DNA from: Ichthyophthirius multifiliis
Taxonomy: Eukaryota; Ciliophora; Oligohymenophorea; Hymenostomatida
Length of the DNA: 64,000 bases
Assembly (NCBI RefSeq): GCF_000220395.1
Contig: NW_004086035.1
Coordinates: forward strand, 54,215-118,214
Direction: 5' to 3'
Shown: positions 25,238 through 37,830 of the stretch, one piece after another
Numbering within the stretch: the stretch's first letter is position 1
Layout: each line of letters opens with the position of its first letter
Notes under the pieces: generated by a model
What the model was told of the DNA's origin: nothing
Seen by the model: the letters and a program-made list of their open reading frames with translations, nothing else
Databases searched by the model: none
Program-made: the position numbers and the translations under genes

Positions 25238-27266
25238 TCAAATTTAATCAAATTAAGTATTTTCTTATAATTAATAAATTTATAAGTTAATTTCATCTTA
25301 TTCTTAATCATTAATTTTAATTTGGCTTCTTCTCATTTTTTCTTGTAAATACAATTATTCTATTTTATTAGATTAATCATCTTATTATTGTATAAGAGCA
25401 GTTTCTTTTAATTAATCTAAAATTTTTTAATTTTTTTCTTACATTTTTTATGTTATCATTTCATCATAACTATTTAAATCAAAATTATCATTTTCATTGT
25501 ATTTTTTATTATTAATTTTTTCTATTTCTAATTCTATTTATTTTTTTAATTTTTCTTCTTCTTCTTTCATTATTTATTCTTTATCTTCGATTTCATAATC
25601 ATTTTCTCCTAAAAACTTAATACCAAATATATGAGCCAAATTATTACCTTTAATATTATTAATTAATTTATATTCTATTTATTAAATTTCTTATTAAGTG
25701 TGTTCAATTTATTTTATTTTATCTTAAAATTCAGAAATTATTTGTACCTTTTCTTCCAGGACTTCATCTTTTATTAGATTTTGGAATTCTTCTTATACTA
25801 GTATAGCTTACTGAATTAATTTTTAACACTAAAGTATTTCATCATCAACTTTATCTGAATTAATTTTATTTAAAAGTTATTCGCATTCTTTCATTATCAT
25901 TTCATTTTCTTAAAAATCTCGCATTCTATGTTGTAAAAAAGTACTTTAATTTTAAAACTCAGTCAATTATTTTAATTAAAAAAGCATTTTTTAAATTTCA
26001 TTTTAACAAATAATTTTTTATTTATTTTCAGGCAGAAAAAGAGTCCTTAATCTATCATTAATTTCAACCATTTTTTACTTCAAAATTTTATTTTCAGCTA
26101 AATCTTTTAATACAGGGTCTTTTGGAAGGACTAAATTTTATAAAGAAAAAAGAGGATGTCCTAATTTTTCTTATATTTCTTGAGTTTCCATTTGATATTT
26201 TTTATCGTTGTTTTCAAATTTTTTTAAGTCATTTTCGCTTATTTTGAAAGGATTTTTTATTTTTTTTAGTTTTTCTTGTTCTTTTTCCATATTAAAATCC
26301 TCGCAATCTTCCAAAAGTTTTTCTAATTTATTTTGCATTTCATAACTGAGTGTTTTTTAATATATATTTTAAAAATTTTCTTAGTTTTCTTTTTGAAATT
26401 CTTTTTGCTGTTCTTAATAATTTAATTCTTCATCAGGCATTTTAGCAAAGCTTTAATTAATACTACTATTATTATTTATATTATTATTACGAATATTAGT
26501 GATAAAAAGTGCTCGATTTCTTAATTCTTAAATACTCATTTCACTTAATTCTTCTGCTGTTTTCTATGCGAACTCTTAAAGCACTTCTTAGCGATTTTAA
26601 TCATTAATTTAATTTATAATTTCTTCTTTTTGGGCTAATTCAAAATCTAATTCAGTCATACATTTATTTGATTTAATATCTTCTATTAGCTCATTATTTG
26701 CCACTAAGGCTTGAACTTATTAAGTTGCTTATTTGGATAGTTTTTCGGATATTTATGAAATACAGAGTTTTATATTTTCTATAGTTTTTCGTCTTTTAGG
26801 GTCAGTTATTTACCAAAATTTCAAGTTTTTTTTTCTTCTTGTTCTTCTTAATTTTTTTTTTGCGATAGTTTTAAATTATCTGATTATATTTATTATTATT
26901 AGTTTTCTTTCTTTTTTAATTCACTGATTTTAAAAGGCTTTTTATTAATATGCTTTTGGCAATTTTCAATAAAATTATTATTTTCTATGTTTTCAGTAAA
27001 TTATTAAGATTCTTGTTTGAAAGATGTATTTGAAGCAGATAAAAATTCATTTTGAGTTGATGTATTTTCTTTTACTGAAGTACTTTCACTAAATCTACTA
27101 TTACAAGTAAAATTATGCTTATATTGTTATTTTTGTAACTCTTCTTCTTCAAATTAATTTTTTTATTTATTTAGTTGATGGTTGTTGTATATTTAACGGA
27201 GTTAAACGTTAGTTTCGAGTTAATTTTACATATAATTTGTAAAATTTGTGTTCAGTTTTTAATTGC

Positions 27267-27324
<58 letters not shown>

Positions 27325-27493
27325 CATTATTTTACTCTTATTTCTTTTATTTTTTTGTATTACCTTTTTTTGTTTTTTTTTTATTTATTTGCTATATTTT
27401 ATTACTTTAGCCAGTTATTTGTAATTAAGGTGCTTCTTACTATGTTGATGATAGAGGACGCAACGGCTTTTTTTAATTTGCTTTTTAATTCAT
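25238..27493 (-). CDS. Long acidic/Gln-rich coiled-coil protein with Asn run
   Basis: Unrecognised. ATG at 27491-27493 (MNQKANQKKPLRPLSST), TGA at 25238-25240; about 740 residues. An Asn18 run is encoded by (ATT)18 at 27269-27322. The middle and C-terminal parts are strongly heptad-like with conserved-looking stretches: SIQELRNRALFITNIRNNN, LGHPLFSLQNLVLPKDPVLK, LRTLFLPENKQKIICQNE, NNIKGNNLAHIFGIKFLGE. These recall trafficking, tethering or ciliary coiled coils, but no family is certain. The frame slips at two T runs (27158-27164 and 26826-26834); one base at each restores it. No intron was found in the long C-terminal exon. Convergent with the weak kinase-like sequence at 24563-25000. Confidence 0.7.
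27269..27322. repeat. (ATT)18 coding poly-Asn on minus strand
   Basis: Eighteen ATT triplets, read AAT on the minus strand inside the N-terminal region of the coiled-coil gene. The frame is open from the ATG at 27493 through the repeat to KQLKTEHKFYKLYVKLTRNQ. The plus-strand poly-Tyr ORF over the same bases is a shadow. Confidence 0.8.
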
Positions 27494-29098
27494 TTTACTT
27501 TATTTATTTTATTTAATTTTTTTATTACGATTTTAATTTTATTATGTTTGTTATTTTTTTTTTCTTTTTTTAAAAAAAATAATTTAATTAAGTTTTTTTT
27601 TATATATATTAATTAAAAAAAATGTTTATAGTTTAATTATTTTTTACAAAAAGAAAAACTTTTACAATATAAATTTTATTATTTAAAAATATAATAAATT
27701 GTACAACATGATTATAATGAAATTTATTGTTTAAATTGAACAATTAATTTAATTGATTATTTAAAATTATTATTATTAATAAATATTAGTAATTATCTTG
27801 TTATTCTAATATTTTCATATTCTTGTATTTGTTCAATTTTGAAATATTAAATGAGAACAATTATTCAAAACTATATATTTTATTAAAATAGTTTTTATCA
27901 TTAAATATAATTGTTTATGTATAAATAAATAGTTACTAATATTCTTTAAAATTGATGTTAGTTTGAATAGCTCGATATTTAATTGAAGAAATAATAAACT
28001 AAGAATGAAATTTGTTCGATTAAGTTAAAGGATTTCTATTTTTAAATAATGTAATTATGTAATTTAATATTATTAAAAATATAAAAAAAATCAAACAATT
28101 AATTAAAAAAATTATTTTAAAATTAAAATTTTAACATTACTGTATAAAAGAAGAAAAGTAATTATTGTAAAATAAAATTACGAAATTAATGAAAATAATA
28201 GTATTTATAATTATATTGTTTTAAATGCTTTTTTAATGAAAATACAAAATAAAAAATAAAATCTTAAATTTTGGTAAATATATTAAAATAAATTATTAAA
28301 TATATAAAAAAAATAATTTTAGTAAATTATCATTTATCATCGTTTTTAATATTAATGTTGTATATATAAAAAAGAAGTATTAAATAACTTAAATAAAGAG
28401 AAATAATATTTTAGTTAAATAATGATTATCCTTACATATTTTAAATTAAATTAATTTGGTTCTACTTTAATGTTATAATAAAGATGAATCAGATACTTAA
28501 ATATAAAAATTATTATTTAATCAGTTGATAAAATTTACTAAAAACATAAAAAGAATTATAATTAATATAACTTTTGGGTTAAAATTTTTAAATTATTATA
28601 TAACTTCTAAATTTGGTCAATAGAATATGAAAATCAACGAATTTATTTATAAATATTAAAAAAAGTATTATTAAAAGTTTTTTATAATGTAAATTTATTA
28701 TTTATAAATTTTCTTTTAAATATATAAAATACTTATCAGATATTTTAATTATATATATTATATAAATCCTTCAAAAAAATAAATACTTTTTTCCTAAAAC
28801 TGAATTTTAAATTAAAAATTAAAATTAATAAAAAAAAACTATCTTAAAATAATAAAGATTCGTATTAGTAAAATAATATAAAAGCCTTAAATTTAAAAAA
28901 ATAAAAAATTGGATTTTTAATATTATATTTAAAAAACGAATTATTAAAATAAAAAAATATTATAATTACATATTTATTTTTTTAAATTATATACACTATT
29001 TTTAAAAGTTAAAATTATGACCAAATTATTTTTATTTTATAAAAATAATATTTGCTAAAAAATAAAATAAATTAAAAGTAATGTAATCAATAGATTAA
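27494..29098. other. 1.6-kb divergent intergenic region
   Basis: Lies between divergently transcribed genes, so it should hold both promoters. No protein-like frame, RNA gene or distinctive motif was recognised. Confidence 0.5.
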
Positions 29099-29738
29099 AT
29101 GTGTTCTTAAAATCCAGAATTAGAAAGATTTTTCAATCCAAAAGTATTATTATTTTCTGATTCATAAAAACTTTTAACATCTGAAGAATGTGAAAAAATA
29201 TATAATGGATAATCAAAAGTAGAATTAAAAACAGAAAGTAATAATAATATATATATTATATGTACATATTTTTTAAAAAATAAAAAATATTATTAATATA
29301 GCTTAATTTAAAAATGGTATAATATAATTAAGAAAGCGGGATGATTATATAAATAGTCTAATAAAATTATTAAATAAAAAACATGAAAAATAAACATATT
29401 AAAAAAATTCTGAAGAAATTTATGAAAATCTTGATGATGAAGATAATTATGACTTAAATAATTAATTTAGAGATGAATATGATGATGATGATTATTTTTA
29501 CCGTTAATAAAAAGAAATGTAAGATGATTATATGAATGATTATTATAATAGATAATAGAATGATTAATACTACGATGATATGATGGATGATATAAATTAA
29601 TAAATGTTTAAAAAAACTATAGCATAATATAAAAAAGAAAATTAAAATAAATAAATAAAAAATTAAAAAAATAAGAAAATATAATAAAAGAAGACTTAAG
29701 AAGAAGAATGGGAAACTGATGACGAGAATTAAGAATGA
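29099..29738 (+). CDS. Acidic/low-complexity protein, 191 residues
   Basis: Unrecognised. ATG 29099, one 64-nt intron (29238-29301), TGA 29736-29738. The first 60 residues are ordinary (MCSQNPELERFFNPKVLLFS, then LLTSEECEKIYNGQ). The middle is Asp/Tyr/Gln-rich (NDQYYDDMMDD) and the end switches to Lys/Gln, finishing EEEWETDDENQE. Such an acidic, Asp-Tyr-rich middle followed by a basic stretch suggests a disordered binding or chaperone-like protein; that is inference only. Without splicing the frame hits TGA at 29341-29343, which supports the intron. Confidence 0.68.
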
Positions 29739-29984
29739 AAAAATAAATAATTAAAAATAAATATTATATAGATTTATTAATTTATATATATTTTTTTTAA
29801 TTATTTAAATAAAATTGTTTAAATATCAGCTAAAATTTTTGTTAAATTATTTTTTTTAATAATCTAAAAAATTAAATAAATAATAAACATATATAATTTA
29901 AATTTATATTATTATTATTTATTTAAAAAAAAAAAAATACAAAAAATTATATAAAATATATATATATTTGTATATAAATATATT

Positions 29985-30037
<53 letters not shown>

Positions 30038-30085
30038 TTAATACCAACTACAAAATTATCAATTATTTATATATATATTTTTTTT
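29739..30085. other. Convergent spacer with (TA)n array
   Basis: Spacer between the 3' ends of a plus-strand and a minus-strand gene. It has an A12 run near 29926 and alternating TA at about 29990-30034. No gene. Confidence 0.6.
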
Positions 30086-32701
30086 TCATTCTATCTTATT
30101 AGTATTTTCTTGATTTTAGTTTGCTGTATTACTATTTATATGTAAGTTCTAAAGCATACTTTTTCTTTTTTTAGTTTCATAAATTTGATTTAAATTGTTT
30201 TTATATTTTTATAAATCTTTAAGGATTGAATCTATTTCGTTTAGACTTATTTTTTATTCTTATTTTTTTAATTATTAAAACCTTTTTTTTATTTTTATAT
30301 CTTTTTAAAAAATATTAATACTTAATTAATGATTCATCAATAATTTCATTTAACTTTTAATTTAAAATATTATAATCTTATTATATTCTAACTATTTCTT
30401 TCTTTTTTTATTCATTTATAATATTAATAGTATTCTACCAACTTTCATTTTCTTCTTTTAAATTATTTCTTAATGTAACTTCCATTTCTTTATTTAAATG
30501 TTTTAATTATATTAAATTTTTTCTTTCAACTTTTAAAGCTTCTTTATATGAATCAGCTTTAGTCTGTTCCATTTAATATTCACTTTATAACATTAATATT
30601 TTGTTTTGAAGCCTTGTATTTTCTCTTATTAAATTTTAATCTTAATCCCCTAACCCTAAATTATGTTAACCTCCTTATGGTCTTTTACATTATTTCATTA
30701 ATTCTTTTATAAAACTGCTTTTTTGTTAAATATCCAAAATAGCATTTTCGTAGGTAAAAGGAAGGATGTTTTTTTCAATAATTTCGATTTCTTCAAATAA
30801 AAAATAGTTTTATAAATATTTTTTTTTTACATTATTTAAATTATTCAATTAAATTTTCATCTAAACAATCTTCTTTTGCTCCATACTTAAATTTATTACT
30901 AATCATTATACTTTTTCTTTATCCAAATTTACTTAATCCACCTTATTCTGTATGCTCAACTATTCTCTAGGAGATTAAAGGCACATTTATTCTTACTTTA
31001 GATTTACTTAATGCTGATTAATTTTTTTATTAATTCTATAATATATCCATATCTAATACAACATCTTCTATTTTAATTCTTAAATCTTTACTGTTTTGAG
31101 TGCATTCATCAATAACTTTTTCAAGGCATTTAATATGTTTTGTTTAAATTCTAATTACATTATTTTTTAATTAAGTTTTTCCATAATCTATTATTTATTT
31201 CCATTCCAATGCACTTATAGTCCTTAAAAGATTTTAGTTCATTATATGCGAGCTATTTATTTTTAAATCATTATATATATACATAAAAAAAATATATATT
31301 TTTAAAACTTGATTAAAAGCTTTTTTAATTAAATTATTATAAAATCTTATTAAATTGGCTCTTTTAATATTTCTTATTCCATTTTATGTTAAAATTCAAA
31401 TATTTTTTTAAAAATTCTTGATTCTAGTTATTATCTAAAACTTTAAATGTGCTTTATATTTATTAATTTTTTTTATCAATTCTATTTATTTAAAATTTAT
31501 AATATATCATTAAAATTGTTGTATTAAAAAATACGTTGAAATATCATTTGGATTTGTCTAACTATCTGAAGATGAGTCTGAATCTGAAGATGAAGTTTAA
31601 GATATTTCTGCTAAAATATTATCATCGATTGCATCTAAACTCATTTTTTTAATTTTTTATATTAAATTTGGGTCCTCATTTATCTATTTAATATAAAAAA
31701 ATAAATAATAATAAAATTTTGTTTACTTAAAAATTAAAATTAAAGTTATTTTTAAAATAATCTCCAAGTTTAATTTCAGCAAAAGTAAGCTTATTTTTCA
31801 ATAAGTCATCAATTTTTTTTTCATCTTTTAAAAATAAAAATAGATAAATAATAGTAAAAAATTACAAATTTATTTTTTTTCGTTAAGAAATTCGGTATTT
31901 TATTTTTCTAATTTGCAAATCTATTCGATAAGTTTTTATATTTATTTTTATAAAATTTCCAATTAAAATTTATTAAAACTATTTTTGGAAATCTCTTTAG
32001 AATATTAAACTTAAATCATATTTTTTTCGCTCATTATTTCATTCAATTAATTTTGTATATTAATATTGTTTTTTTTTAATGATAAAATTTCTATTTTTAA
32101 TTATTTGTTTTTATCTTCTAATTCCTAAATATTTTATTTTTAATTATTAATTTATTCATCTTTAGATTTAAACTTTGCTTAATATAAATCACTACTATAT
32201 CCAAAATTAAACATTTCCTACATATTAAAATCACCTAGTTAATATGTATTTATTTAATTATTATTATATATACCTGCTGGATTTAATTGATTTTAAGTTA
32301 AATTATTTGAAAATCCATATTAATTTCCTTATAATTCAAGTAATGTATCAAAATCTCTTTCTTTTTTTTATATAAATATTAATTTTAAAATATAATTAAA
32401 ATAAATGAAATACTCATTTCAATAACCTAATTACAATTAGCATAAGGAGGAACTTGATCAAGTTCTTCTCTTGCATGTACAATTGCTTATCTAAAGTTAT
32501 TATACATGCTTTTATATTAGAGCATTTCTTATTTTAATAATTCAATTGTTTATTTTAATGAATCTGCTGAATGTGAGAAATTAACTTTGAAATTATTTTT
32601 TATTGTTTTTGCCCTTGTTGCAAATTTCAATGAAGATATAGTATCATCAGTAAATTTTGAATTTAACGAGCAAGTAACTATTAATGAAGTCTATAAATAT
32701 A

Positions 32702-32760
<59 letters not shown>

Positions 32761-34667
32761 TTATATTTATATTTATTTTTAAAATTTATTTATATTTTAA
32801 AAAAAACCTTATAATTTCCTCCTAGAGATTCTTGTAAAATTCGTGTAAGTTTAGAGTCTCTATAAGGTATATGATCTTGTCCTGTTGTTAAAGCATGTAT
32901 GACTTTTCCTTTTTAAATATATTTTTTAAAAAAAAATATAATATTAATAATATACCTAAACATGTTAATGAAACATTTATTTTTATTGCTTCTTCCAAAC
33001 CTTCTCCTACAGCTCCACTTTTGGATACCTTTTCACATCCAGCTAAATCAATTAAATTTAGTTTTCCATTTTTTTCAGCTCCGCTTGCTAATTTTTAAGT
33101 GATTTAAACCATAAATATAGTATGAGATCTTGAACTATATTCATTTAATTTAGTAGCTCTGGTTTATCTATTACTATAACCGAAATCAATTAAATCAATA
33201 AGTTCATTTTCATCTCCTACTTATCTTTAAATAAGCCCCTATTTTTTAAAAATAAAAATAATATCCAACAAAATTAAATATATTTAAATACTTAAACAAT
33301 AATTCCTTTTTAAGGATGCTCTTTAATTTTAAGCTCTATTTTTTCATCTTATTACATATTTAAACTATCATGTAGATTTTCTTTGTAAATTTCTAACATA
33401 GAACACTTAATAGTATATTCTATGTCTGAGTTCTCTTCATTATTTACATGATCAAAAAGTTAATCGCACATTCTTGGAATAATTCCTTATTATTATTAAT
33501 TATCTAAATTTCCAAACATTGTATGTGATTTTCCACTTCCGGAAACCCCATAAGCAAAAATGGTACCATTATAACCTATTAGAACGTCATTTACAACTCC
33601 TACAGCGATTTCTTCATATATTTATTCTTAAGTGCAATCTTATTAAAACACTTTGTCTACTGTATATGTAATTGTGTCATTTATAAGTTTAACAGTTTAA
33701 ACTCCAATAAATTCAATTATATTTTGGCCTAAACCGTTTTTATTTAGATCTAATTCTGCTTGATTGTTTGGTCTGAATCTTATATATGTTTTTACATTTC
33801 CGTTTTATTCTTTATCTTGAACTTATAGATTTTATATTATTTATTTGTATTTTTCTTTTGGGTTAATAATCTTTTTAGGAGTACTTAATACTGATTAACT
33901 AACTACTGAACTATCGTAATTTATTTTGTTATTTTTTTAAAAAAGTTGCTTGGCAACATTTTAATTATCTTTTTGTTTAAAAGCAATTATTTTTTCACTT
34001 TCTTATTATAAATTATTATCTGTAGTCTACTAATATTCTTACAATCCTTATTATATTTAAAAAAAATTGCCTTAATTATTAACCTTGACGCTGTTACTAA
34101 GTCTTTTTTATGTTACAAAATCGGAAAATGTAGAGCTTAAATTTTATTATAAAGCTTATGAATTTCTTTGATCAGTTGAAGCTTAATTTTATTTATTATC
34201 TGAAAAATTATTTGATTCAATTTATGGTTTCAAATTCGTTATTTTACTTGAAAAAAATGAATTTTATTAAAGGAAGGTATTTGCAGTATTTTATAATTTT
34301 TATTCATCGTTAGTTTATTAATTTTTTAAACCGTAAAGTTATTTCTCATTTTCAACTATTGTAAGCGTAAGTCGAGAAGATAAAGGTTATTATTATTTTT
34401 CCCCTTTTAAATTCAATTTGCTGAGATTAAGCTTAGCATTATTGTTGTTTTGAGTGTTGGAATTTTCGTGTTTTATATAAAATTATTCTAAGGCTTATGT
34501 AAGAAACTGGTTTATGTTAATTAACGTTAAGGAAATTTTCCAATTTGTTTTAATGTTAAATCATTTAAATTTTTTTTCAGAGGAGATTAATTATTTTAAG
34601 GCTCTTTTGAATGGCTTTATTAAACTTTTGTGATTAAATTTGCCTTCTTTTAATAAAATTTATTCAT
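30086..34667 (-). CDS. Kinesin-like motor protein with long C-terminal coiled-coil region
   Basis: Microtubule motor of about 1,360 residues. An Asn/Ser/Gln-rich N-terminal extension (about 34667-33850) precedes the motor: [13 protein letters not shown]-loop [14 protein letters not shown] (usual GQTGSGKT), switch [12 protein letters not shown], switch [52 protein letters not shown], then neck [20 protein letters not shown]. Introns supported by frame: 33239-33291, 32909-32955, 32691-32807, 32361-32413, 32235-32273, 31825-31865, 31684-31726, 30791-30830. The 31684-31726 splice joins [13 protein letters not shown] to [20 protein letters not shown] in phase, so the apparent separate ORF starting at 31644 belongs to this gene. 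The C-terminal part is coiled coil ([20 protein letters not shown]). An N-terminal motor points to plus-end movement, but the subfamily is not clear. Start ATG 34665-34667 is uncertain because of a frame change near 34500; further slips near 31530 and 30290 are at homopolymers. Confidence 0.85.
32691..32807 (-). other. 117-nt kinesin intron containing (TA)n and TTTATA arrays
   Basis: Splices ...LGGNYK to TSLIVTC exactly at the motor domain. The intron holds an alternating TA run (about 32697-32748) followed by TTTATA copies (about 32749-32776), making it two to three times longer than the other introns of this gene. The 75-residue plus-strand ORF here is a shadow. Confidence 0.85.
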
Positions 34668-35344
34668 ATATTTTTATGCCTACTTTATTTTTTTAAAAAT
34701 TTTATTATAAATTTACGATTTGATTTTACTATTTTTATTTAATTATTTTTATTTTTATAAATTATTTATATATTTCTTTTGTAATAATTAATATATTTAA
34801 TTTTAATTTTAAATATTTGTAATATATTATTTTTATATTATTAATAAAAAAAAATTAAATTAAATAAATTTTAATAATTTTTATCATTTAATATTAATCA
34901 AATTTAAATAAAGCTATAAATAATAAAAAAAATATTTATTTATTTAATAAATGCTATTGTAAATAAATATGTTTAAAACCAGATTATAATAAGGAAAACA
35001 ATTTTTTTTTTAGTAAAATTTAATAAAAGATAGTAATTTATAATTATATCCATATTAAAAAAAAACAAAGTAATAATTAAAATGATGATATTTATGAATA
35101 GAAATATTATATAAAAGGTAAAAAAAAAAGAAAACTTCAGAAATTTTATAATATAGAAATAATAATAAAATATATAAGTTATATAAATACAAAAATAGTA
35201 TAACCCTTAAAAATAGCTTTTATTTGAATAAAATAAATTAATATAAATTTAATAAAAGATTTGAAAAAAAATATTTAATGCAAAGATAATCTTAAAAAAA
35301 ATATTACTGTTCGGGGGGAATTATTTTATATAAGCCCAAAAAGT
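34668..35344. other. AT-rich spacer with isolated G6 run
   Basis: No gene recognised upstream of the kinesin start. A short GC-rich island (CTGTTCGGGGGGAATT, around 35309-35324) stands out from about 85% AT surroundings. It does not fold into an obvious tRNA and is not in a convincing frame. Confidence 0.45.
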
Positions 35345-37159
35345 TCAATAAAATAAAAAAAATGAGATTTTATTTTAAAATAATATAAAAAAAAAAAAAA
35401 TTATTAAAAAAATGTAATTAATGATATTTAATATTTTTAATTATAAATTTTCCTCATAAATCTGAATTATACTATTAAAGATTTTTTATTATCTTAATTA
35501 AATTCTCAATAACTTTTTTTTATTTAAAACAAGTGAATATAAAACAGATATATCTTCATAAAATATCCCTTCTAATTCTTTTAAAATATAGTCCTAATTT
35601 TACAATTTTTAAAGTATTATATTTATTTCTTCAATTACATTTTATGCTTTACTACGGATTTTCTAAGATAATTCTAATGAATTTTTTTTTACTTATTATA
35701 AACAAGTATCATTAATAATTTATAAAGATTTTTCTAATGTAATAATGACTTTCTATTATTTATATATTTATGCTTTTTTAAATTATTTATAAATAAATAA
35801 ATATAATTAATTTATAATTATGTTTACTTATATTATCTTTACAAACACATTTATAACTATTTGGTAAGTAATGTATCTTAATTAAAAGCTTTATAAATTT
35901 TGTAAAATTTTATGATTTTTATACACAAATTTAACCTTTATTGACATTTAAATAAAAAAGAATTTTACTAAAGCATTCATTAATATCTTGATTTTCAAAT
36001 ATTTATAAATTAATGCAATATTAATTATGATCAGTTATTATTTCTTGATTAAAAACAAAATAAAATTCTGGTTAGAATCTATAATATATTTTAAGATTTT
36101 AATTAACTTACTAATTTTCGATAAATATTTTCATATTAGATTCTTTTTAATTATATTAAATATTTATATTTTATTATCTGTTTCCATTTTAAGATACATA
36201 TTATAATCCAGGTACTAAAAAAACAGAATCTTAAACATGAATTGCATATTTTTAGACAATTAAGCTTTTAAAATATTAATTTATAAAGCAAAACAAAAAA
36301 TTAAAATTATTTTATATTTACTAAGCCCAAGCAAAATCAGCAAAATCTATACATCTTAAATTTTTAAGGTGAAAAATTTATTAGCATTCTTCTTTTGTTA
36401 AGTCCTTTGTCTAATATTTAAGTTTCTAAATAATTTTTATAAATAGAGCCTTTCATTTATCAAAAATTTTACCAAAGTTTAATCAATTTAATTCAAAATA
36501 TGAATTTCTGATAATCTAAATGTAAATAATGGAATATTCATTTATATAGGTAAACTTAATAAGAAGTCTTTAAATCTTTTTAAACATTAAAATTTAATTT
36601 ATATTGATAAATATATTAATTAGTAAAAGTTATTACAACGAATCATCAATATTTTCAAGATGAATTAAAATATTCAAAATAAGCTATGTTTATATATTCT
36701 TATTGAAAATAATAACAAAAGAAATTGCTAATTAATTTTTATATTATTTTTACTTACATCTATTTATGAATGTAATTATATGTATTTTTAGAAATATTAT
36801 TTATTTTATTTAATTGTTTAAGGTATAAATTTATTTTATAAACACGTGCTTATATCACATGAAAAAAAGGGTTATTTATCTAATATTTAAGTTGGAATTA
36901 TAATTTAATCATCATTTTGATATTTAAATTTTAGATTTTAATTCATTGATTAAAATTGTTAGATTATATCAACTTTTTTGTTATACAATTTTTCATAGTT
37001 AAACTATTTACATTATTTTTCTGAAAAAGTCAAACAAATTTATTGAATATATAATATTTTTTCTTAAAATTCATTTTATTGTTATTATTCTTTTTTTTCT
37101 ATTTAAAAAGTTAAATAGTTAGCAAATGATATAAAAAGATATATTTATATAAAATTCAT
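35345..37159 (-). CDS. Unrecognised protein with signal-like N-terminus, multi-exon
   Basis: ATG at 37157-37159 opens MNFIQIYLFISFANYLTFQI, a likely signal peptide or anchor, followed by KKEQQQQNEFQEKILYIQQI and a Cys-bearing stretch PFFSCDISTCLQNKF. Introns are placed by frame: one of about 65 nt in the RCIDFADFAWAYLIVQKYAI joint (GTAAAT...TTTTAAAAG), and one of about 75 nt before KVIITLEKSLQIINDTCLQQ. The C-terminal third is helical and charged (KAQNVIEEINIILQKLQNQD, KELEGIFYEDISVLYSLV). The middle (about 36420-36740) could not be assembled cleanly. TGA used as stop is 35345-35347, but the last 30 residues look poor and the true end may be near 35420. No family recognised; secretion or membrane attachment is inferred. 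Confidence 0.5.
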
Positions 37160-37322
37160 TTTATAATAATTTATAAAGATAAATATATTTAATTTTACTT
37201 TTTTTTAAATATTTAATGATAATAAAATATCGAAAATTTTAAGCATATGTGAAACAAAAAATATTTTAATTAAATAATTTTGAATTAATTTTTTTTTTTT
37301 TAAAATAATATTTTGTTCTTAA

Positions 37323-37780
37323 ATGGATAATATTAGAGACCCTCTAAAAAATTATAAAACCATTTTAACTGAAGGTTTTTAAAAAATAATAAAGTTGTTA
37401 CCCAAAAAATATAAGAACTTTAGAGATTTGATTTTAAAATATATAGGTATAATAATATATAAATTTAATTTTAAAAATAAATATATTTGATATATTTTTT
37501 AAATTCTAAAATATATTTTATAAAAGATTAAATAATTTAACTCAATGATCGTAATTAATTAAGTGCAAACAAATATTTTATAATTTTGAAAATGGCAATG
37601 GATGTTCATAATCCTTAATTGACATAGTGCACATTATATTATTTAGAAGTAAAGAAAATATTAAAAATATAAAAGAATTAATTATATATAAAAAAAAGAA
37701 ATTAGTATCACATAGGTTTTTAGATGGAAATTGCTACGATTATACACAAAATGTATTTTTAGAAGATGATGATAAAATAC

Positions 37781-37830
<50 letters not shown>

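Noticed and set aside
27175-27516. 113-residue plus-strand ORF with poly-Tyr
   Set aside because: Shadow of the minus-strand coiled-coil gene, whose (ATT)18 array codes Asn in a frame open on both sides.
30630-30665. CCCCTAACCCTAAA, resembling an internal telomere repeat
   Set aside because: It lies in the open frame of the kinesin tail (reads HNLGLGDQDQN on the minus strand) and does not match the GGGGTT unit of this chromosome.
31642-31644. Independent gene starting [15 protein letters not shown]
   Set aside because: The preceding exon splices into it in phase at 31684-31726, so it is better read as the kinesin C-terminal part; no intergenic spacer is left between them.
32587-33098. Two plus-strand ORFs over the kinesin locus
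   Set aside because: Opposite-strand shadows; the minus strand carries unmistakable kinesin motor motifs and a (TA)n-bearing intron here.
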